Origin: a virus
DNA length: 23,865 nucleotides
Reading direction: 5' to 3' (one strand)
IMG/VR virus record: IMGVR_UViG_3300025892_000153
Coordinates: 1 to 23,865 of that record
Shown in pieces: positions 23,369-23,865 of this stretch; the first letter of the stretch is position 1; each line of letters opens with the position of its first letter. The notes beneath the pieces were generated by a model. It was not told where the DNA came from and searched no databases. It was given only the letters and a program-made list of their open reading frames with translations. Both the position numbers and the translations under genes were made by a program.

Positions 23369-23865
23369 TTAAATTATTCTGTAATTAAAACCGACTGAAA
23401 AATCATGCCACGATCTATTCCAGTATTTATGGTATTTTCCTTGAGAAAATAATCCTAATTGTTTATTTACTTGCCATCCTAAAATTAACCCACCTGTGTA
23501 GTCAAACCAAGTATTACCATCAACAAAGTTAGTATATGAGTATTCATTTTTAGCACTTACATGGAGAGGTAACACACTTGCCCAAGAGTGAAGCCAAAAT
23601 GATTTAGTATAGTGATAATAATCATATCCTAATACTAACGAATGATTCCATTGGTAAGGTAATAATGCTCTTTCTTGATCAACATATTCACTTAATACAT
23701 TAGGAAGTGCTATAGCATTCCAAACTATATTATTTTCAGCAACCACAGCACCATCAGGATTAACCCATTCTCCCTCAAAATTAGTACCATAACCTTGTTC
23801 AATAGCTATATTTGTAAAGTCAGCTCCTGCTAATTCAGATAAAGGATTAAATCCATAGGGTTCCG
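23369..23865 (-). CDS. Outer-membrane beta-barrel-like protein (5'-truncated by window edge)
   Basis: The reading frame is open from the stop at 23369 to the window edge, so the gene begins outside; an internal GTG at 23744-23746 is not a convincing start, because about 39 more codons upstream stay open and protein-like. The visible ~165 residues are rich in Tyr, Trp and Phe. The last ~50 alternate polar and hydrophobic/aromatic residues with turns, ending in GFNYRII, which resembles the closing strands of an outer-membrane beta-barrel. No signal peptide can be judged because the N-terminus is missing. A phage-made barrel could alter the infected cell surface or block superinfection, but that is inference. 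It could instead be a beta-rich virion protein. No specific family is recognised. The gene for the small membrane protein follows 12 bases downstream. Confidence 0.55.
   Translation of the reverse strand, partial: EPYGFNPLSELAGADFTNIAIEQGYGTNFEGEWVNPDGAVVAENNIVWNAIALPNVLSEYVDQERALLPYQWNHSLVLGYDYYHYTKSFWLHSWASVLPLHVSAKNEYSYTNFVDGNTWFDYTGGLILGWQVNKQLGLFSQGKYHKYWNRSWHDFSVGFNYRII

Noticed and set aside
1-23865. tRNA genes, CRISPR array, insertion sequence or integrase
   Set aside because: No cloverleaf, regularly spaced repeat, transposase or integrase motif was found; genes fill the window with gaps of at most 84 bp.

Overview
The window is a 23.9-kb, AT-rich piece of a tailed-phage genome. It looks like a T4-like (contractile-tail) myovirus, probably marine. 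All 27 genes read on the minus strand, so transcription runs from position 23865 towards 1. They are packed tightly: most neighbours abut or overlap by 1, 4, 8 or 17 bases, and no RNA genes or insertion sequences were seen. The firmest anchors are a gp55-type late sigma factor, baseplate wedge proteins gp25 and gp6, a gp5-like spike/hub protein with a T7-type amidase domain, and several tail proteins with LamG-like, P2 gpI-like and DNRLRE-like domains.

Host: almost no start codon has a Shine-Dalgarno sequence. Starts instead follow A/T-rich stretches, as is typical of Bacteroidota, especially Flavobacteriia. A GH16 beta-glucanase-like gene fits the same host group. This is an inference; no host gene is present.

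Layout in transcription order. (1) 23865-21099, accessory and early-structural section: a 5'-truncated outer-membrane-barrel-like protein, a two-helix membrane protein, a staphylococcal-nuclease-like enzyme, a GH16-like hydrolase, and two small proteins, one extremely acidic. (2) 21093-19891: a 400-residue protein with a nuclease-like PD-(D/E)XK pattern. (3) 19890-19807: the only substantial intergenic region (84 bp). It is locally GC-rich and holds a strong hairpin, an 18-bp near-palindrome and the only canonical Shine-Dalgarno in the window. (4) 19806-17551: four small or unassigned genes, including a degenerate HD-domain protein, leading to late sigma factor gp55. (5) 17558-5846: the baseplate module, from a gp5/amidase spike and beta-helix partner through gp25, gp6, a DNRLRE-like protein and a 1112-residue wedge/tail protein. 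(6) 5849-464: distal tail or fibre proteins, including two paralogues that differ by a LamG-domain insertion. (7) 467-42: a GIY-YIG endonuclease.

How it fits together: gp55 would direct the phage-modified host polymerase to late promoters. A recurrent nonamer (coding strand TATATTTAT, without an obvious -35/-33 partner) lies 4-20 bases ahead of several genes and is a good candidate for the element it recognises. The baseplate, spike and fibre genes would then be made as one coupled transcript.
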